Assembly: GCA_018242165.1 (NCBI GenBank)
Contig: JAFECL010000088.1
Span: forward strand, 1 to 34,480
Origin: Pseudomonadota bacterium
GTDB taxonomy: Bacteria; Pseudomonadota; Alphaproteobacteria; Sphingomonadales; Sphingomonadaceae
Length of the DNA: 34,480 bases
Direction: 5' to 3'
Numbering within the stretch: position 1 is the first letter of the stretch; each line of letters opens with the position of its first letter. The notes under the pieces are model-generated. The model was not told the origin of the DNA. It saw only the letters and a list, made by a program, of their open reading frames with translations, and searched no databases. Shown piece after piece: positions 31,756-34,480 of this stretch. The position numbers were made by a program, and so were the translations under genes.

Positions 31756-32616
31756 TCAGCCGATGCGGCGGAAGGTGGTCGTTTCCAGCTTGGGGATGCC
31801 GCTGCCAGCCCAGATAATGGTTTCGGTCATCGTCCGGCGATCCCGGGCCACGGTGTAAACCCGGGTCGAAACCGGCGAGCCGTTCTTGCCCAGGGTCATC
31901 ACCAGGGTGTTCGGCGCCGGTTGCCGCAGCGATCCGCTGTCGATGAAAGCCATGTTGCCGGTGACGGGAACGGGAACGCCATCGGGCGCGGCGATCGATT
32001 CCGTCCGGCTCGCGGTGCCATCGGCTGCGACCATTTCGACCACCGTGGCCCATTTTCCGCCGGGTGCGGGGTGGAAGGTGATGGTCACCCGGCGCGGCCG
32101 CTCCTCGGGCGGGATGCGCTCGACATCCAGCGACCAGACCCCGTCCAGCGGCGTGGACCGGGCGACAGTGGCATGCCGGGCGGGCGGCGATGCGGTGTGG
32201 CGCGCGGGCAGGCCGGCAAGGCTGGCCAGCCCGACGGCGGCGGCGGGGATCGCGATGAACATGATGCGTCTTCCTTTCGACCATTGGCGCCCGATGCTTT
32301 CGGGGCGTGGGTCTGCCTGTGGCGTGGCGGCCAGCGGCGGAAGATCGATTTTCTTGTCCCGATTTTCCTGGGCGTCGAGGATGCGCGCCAGTTCGCGGCT
32401 GCTGCCAATGCCGGTCTTGCGGCGGGCTTCCCGCAGCCGTTCGTTGATCGAGGTTTCCGACCGGCCAAGGCGCGCGGCGATCGACTTCGCGGTGTGCCCC
32501 GCGGTCAGCAGACGCAGGATTTCCAGTTCCTTGTCCGTCAGTCGTGCCAGCGCGCCTGCCAGGCTTTCCGGGGCCGTCATCGCGCCTGCTGACCACAGCG
32601 GGGCGGTTGCGTCCAT
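31756..32616 (-). CDS. Membrane-tethered LuxR-type HTH regulator
   Basis: A 286-residue protein with a cytoplasmic LuxR-type helix-turn-helix (about 24-82: LTDKELEILRLLTAGHTAKS and SIAARLGRSETSINERLREA), one membrane span (about 117-135, IMFIAIPAAAVGLASLAG) and an exported beta-rich C-terminal domain (about 150-286, GVWSLDVERIPPEERPRRVT). It would be a one-component sensor. ATG 32616 is preferred; GTG 32640 and ATG 32580 are alternatives and all leave the HTH intact. It is divergent to trmB and convergent with ctrA. Confidence 0.75.
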   Translation of the reverse strand: MDATAPLWSAGAMTAPESLAGALARLTDKELEILRLLTAGHTAKSIAARLGRSETSINERLREARRKTGIGSSRELARILDAQENRDKKIDLPPLAATPQADPRPESIGRQWSKGRRIMFIAIPAAAVGLASLAGLPARHTASPPARHATVARSTPLDGVWSLDVERIPPEERPRRVTITFHPAPGGKWATVVEMVAADGTASRTESIAAPDGVPVPVTGNMAFIDSGSLRQPAPNTLVMTLGKNGSPVSTRVYTVARDRRTMTETIIWAGSGIPKLETTTFRRIG

Positions 32617-32702
32617 CCCAATTTTTTTGTCCGCCGCCACCCGGCCCGCCGTGCGGACGGCGGAGCTTGACCGCCGCCTGCCCGGCTGCGAAACGCCCGG
32701 GC

Positions 32703-33416
32703 ATGACCGCGCACAAACCCGGCGACCCGACCACGCTCAACCGCCTTTATGGCCGTTCCAAGGGCAAGCCCCTGCGGCTTGGCCAGCAGGCGCTGGTGGA
32801 CGAGCTGCTGCCGCGCATTGCGGTGCCGGCGGAGGGCGAGGTTTCCTCGGCCACGCTGTTCGGCGATCATCGCCCGCTGCATTTCGAGATCGGCTTTGGC
32901 GGGGGCGAGCATCTCGCCTTCCGCGCCGATCTGCTGCCCGATCACGGCTTCATCGGCGCCGAGCCCTTCGTCAACGGCGTGGCCCAGGCGCTGGTCCATA
33001 TTCGCGACGGCAATCTCGGCAATGTCCGCCTGCACATGGGCGACGCGCTGGAGGTGCTGAACCGCATCCCCGATGGCGCGCTGTCGATGCTCTACCTGCT
33101 CCATCCCGATCCCTGGCCCAAGGCGCGCCATGCCAAGCGGCGGATGATGAACGACGGGCCGGTTGACCTGATCGCGCGCAAGCTGAAGCCCGGCGGCGAA
33201 TTCCGCTTTGGCACCGACCATGCGATCTACCTGCGCCATGCGCTGATGGTGATGCAGCGCCACACCCACCAGTTCCGCTGGCTGGCGGAAAGCGCGGCCG
33301 ATTTCCAGCAGCGCCCCGGCGGCTGGCCCGAAACCCGCTATGAGCACAAGGCCCGCACCGTTTACGGGCACGAGGTGTGGTATTTCCGCTATCGGCGGCT
33401 GGAGGAAGGCGCGTGA
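32703..33416 (+). CDS. trmB: tRNA (guanine-N7-)-methyltransferase TrmB
   Basis: Methylates G46 of tRNA with SAM. It has 237 residues. The SAM-binding motif is HFEIGFGGGEHL (E62, G64-G68), and the characteristic TrmB motif is LHPDPWPKARHAKRRMMN. The C-terminal GTDHAIYLRHALMVM and AARD-like GGWPETRYEHKA are also typical. The start at ATG 32703 excludes upstream in-frame residues that belong to the divergent regulator region. Its stop overlaps the carboxylase start (GTGA). Confidence 0.95.
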   Translation: MTAHKPGDPTTLNRLYGRSKGKPLRLGQQALVDELLPRIAVPAEGEVSSATLFGDHRPLHFEIGFGGGEHLAFRADLLPDHGFIGAEPFVNGVAQALVHIRDGNLGNVRLHMGDALEVLNRIPDGALSMLYLLHPDPWPKARHAKRRMMNDGPVDLIARKLKPGGEFRFGTDHAIYLRHALMVMQRHTHQFRWLAESAADFQQRPGGWPETRYEHKARTVYGHEVWYFRYRRLEEGA

Positions 33417-34480
33417 GCTGGAAGCCCGAGGTCCAGGAACTGCGCCAGCGCCGCAAGCTGGCCGAGGCGATGGGCGGGGCCGACAAGGTCGCGCGCCAGC
33501 ATGCGCGCGGCAAGATGGATGCGCGGGCGCGGCTGAAGGGGCTGGTCGATCCCGGCTCGTTCCGCGAGATCGGCAAGATCGCCGGCAAGGCGCGCTATAA
33601 CCCCGAAGGCGAATTGCTCGAGGTGATGCCGGGCAACCTGCTGTTCGGCCGCGCCAATATCGAGGGGCGGCCGGTGGTCGCCTCGGCCGATGATTTCACC
33701 GTGCGCGGCGGGGCGGCCGATGCGGCGATCCACCGCAAGTTCACCCAGTGCGAGGCGATGGCGCACAGCCTGAAGATCCCGCTGATCCGGATGATCGACG
33801 GCACTGGCGGCGGAGGCTCGGTGCGGATGCTGGAGGATATGGGCTATACCTATGTTCCCGCCGTGCCCGGCTGGGATGCCGTGGTGAAAAACCTCGAGAC
33901 GGTGCCGGTGGTGGCGCTGGCGCTGGGCCCGACGGCGGGGCTGGGCGCGGCGCGGGTGGTGGCCAGCCACTATTCGGTGATGGTCAAGGGCCTGTCGCAG
34001 CTGTTCGCCGCCGGCCCGGCGGTGGTCGAGGCGATCGGCGAGGCGAGTGACAAGGAAAGCCTTGGCGGCAGCGTGATCCATACCCGCAACGGCGTGGTCG
34101 ACGACGAGGTGGCGAGCGAGGCCGAGGCCTTCGCCGCCGCGCGCCGCTTTCTGTCCTACCTGCCCAGCCATGCCGGCCAGCTGGCGGCACGCACCGTCCC
34201 CGCCGATCCGGCCGACCGGCGCGACCCCGGGCTGATCGACCTGGTGCCGCGCGATCCGCGTCAGGTCTATTCGATGCGCCGGCTGCTGGGCGCGGTGTTC
34301 GATTCTGGCTCGGTGTTCGAGATGGGACGGATGTGGGGCCGCGCCGCGATTACCGCCTTCGCCCGGCTGGACGGCTGGCCGGTGGCGGTGCTGGCCAACG
34401 ACCCCAGCTTCCTCGGCGGTTCGTGGGATGCGCGCACCGCTGAAAAGGTCGAGCGTTTCATCAAGCTGGCCGACCAGTTC
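33413..34480 (+). CDS. Acyl-CoA carboxylase beta (carboxyltransferase) subunit, 3' end cut by window
   Basis: Moves carboxyl from biotin to an acyl-CoA such as propionyl-CoA. GTG 33413 overlaps the trmB stop; 356 codons are open to the window end with no stop. Visible: KVARQHARGKMDARARLKGL, GRPVVASADDFTVRGGAADA (the N-lobe acyl-CoA site), KIPLIRMIDGTGGGGSVRML with the Gly-rich oxyanion loop, and YSMRRLLGAVFDSGSVFEMG plus FLGGSWDARTAEKVERFI in the C-lobe. Size and order fit the PccB/AccD-like beta family; substrate cannot be fixed without the C-terminus. Confidence 0.9.
   Translation, partial: MSWKPEVQELRQRRKLAEAMGGADKVARQHARGKMDARARLKGLVDPGSFREIGKIAGKARYNPEGELLEVMPGNLLFGRANIEGRPVVASADDFTVRGGAADAAIHRKFTQCEAMAHSLKIPLIRMIDGTGGGGSVRMLEDMGYTYVPAVPGWDAVVKNLETVPVVALALGPTAGLGAARVVASHYSVMVKGLSQLFAAGPAVVEAIGEASDKESLGGSVIHTRNGVVDDEVASEAEAFAAARRFLSYLPSHAGQLAARTVPADPADRRDPGLIDLVPRDPRQVYSMRRLLGAVFDSGSVFEMGRMWGRAAITAFARLDGWPVAVLANDPSFLGGSWDARTAEKVERFIKLADQF

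Overview
The window looks like chromosomal DNA of a high-GC alphaproteobacterium of the order Sphingomonadales. The evidence is a Sphingomonas-type soluble serine palmitoyltransferase with its own acyl carrier protein, an OmpA-family porin with a long polyproline linker, the cell-cycle regulators CtrA and DivK, an alphaproteobacterial DksA, and a gene transfer agent (GTA) cluster with the gene order of RcGTA. Family assignments come from reading motifs and gene order; no database search was run.

Layout. 1-2356: housekeeping genes argF (cut by the window edge), hslO and queC on the plus strand. 2409-5167: an apparently intact IS1595-type transposon of 2743 bp (2417-5159) with 27-bp imperfect terminal inverted repeats and a perfect 8-bp target duplication. 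It carries a transposase plus three cargo genes: DUF3800, a 47-residue acidic/basic protein and a small WYL-like protein. It landed at the U-tract of the ompA terminator, between the convergent genes queC and ompA. 5227-6342: ompA (minus).

6523-20529: a GTA cluster on the minus strand, read from right to left: small and large terminase, portal, DUF6127-like, prohead protease, major capsid, connector, a 56-residue ORF in the g7 slot, tail terminator, major tail protein, two tail chaperones, short tape measure, a giant g12 (DUF2460 with a large N-terminal extension that looks like a glycosidase barrel), g13 hub, NlpC/P60 peptidase, a short g15 and a DUF2793 protein. Most junctions are ATGA/GTGA overlaps or a few bases, so it probably works as one long transcript. 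The capsid gene is bracketed by RNA hairpins. There is no integrase, repressor, lysis gene or att site.

20750-23635: a DedA/YqaA membrane protein and a fatty-acid-hydroxylase-like enzyme (plus), convergent with acp-spt (minus), which start sphingolipid synthesis. 23713-24087: divK. 24122-27368: a tightly coupled plus-strand operon (DUF3572, HAD, RidA, glycerophosphodiester phosphodiesterase, GNAT/DUF482). 27491-34480: a Sel1-like protein, DksA, PilZ, an orphan peptide-binding lipoprotein, ctrA, a membrane-tethered LuxR-type regulator, trmB and an acyl-CoA carboxylase beta subunit cut by the window end. Two copies of a small dispersed intergenic repeat lie at 27431-27475 and 31610-31671.

How the parts fit: CtrA activates GTA genes in other alphaproteobacteria and DivK acts upstream of CtrA, so one window holds a GTA and two elements of the circuit expected to control it. 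No strong CtrA box was seen in front of the GTA, but near-consensus boxes precede ctrA and dksA. The less ordinary content is the transposon cargo, the enlarged g12, and the RNA structures around the capsid gene.
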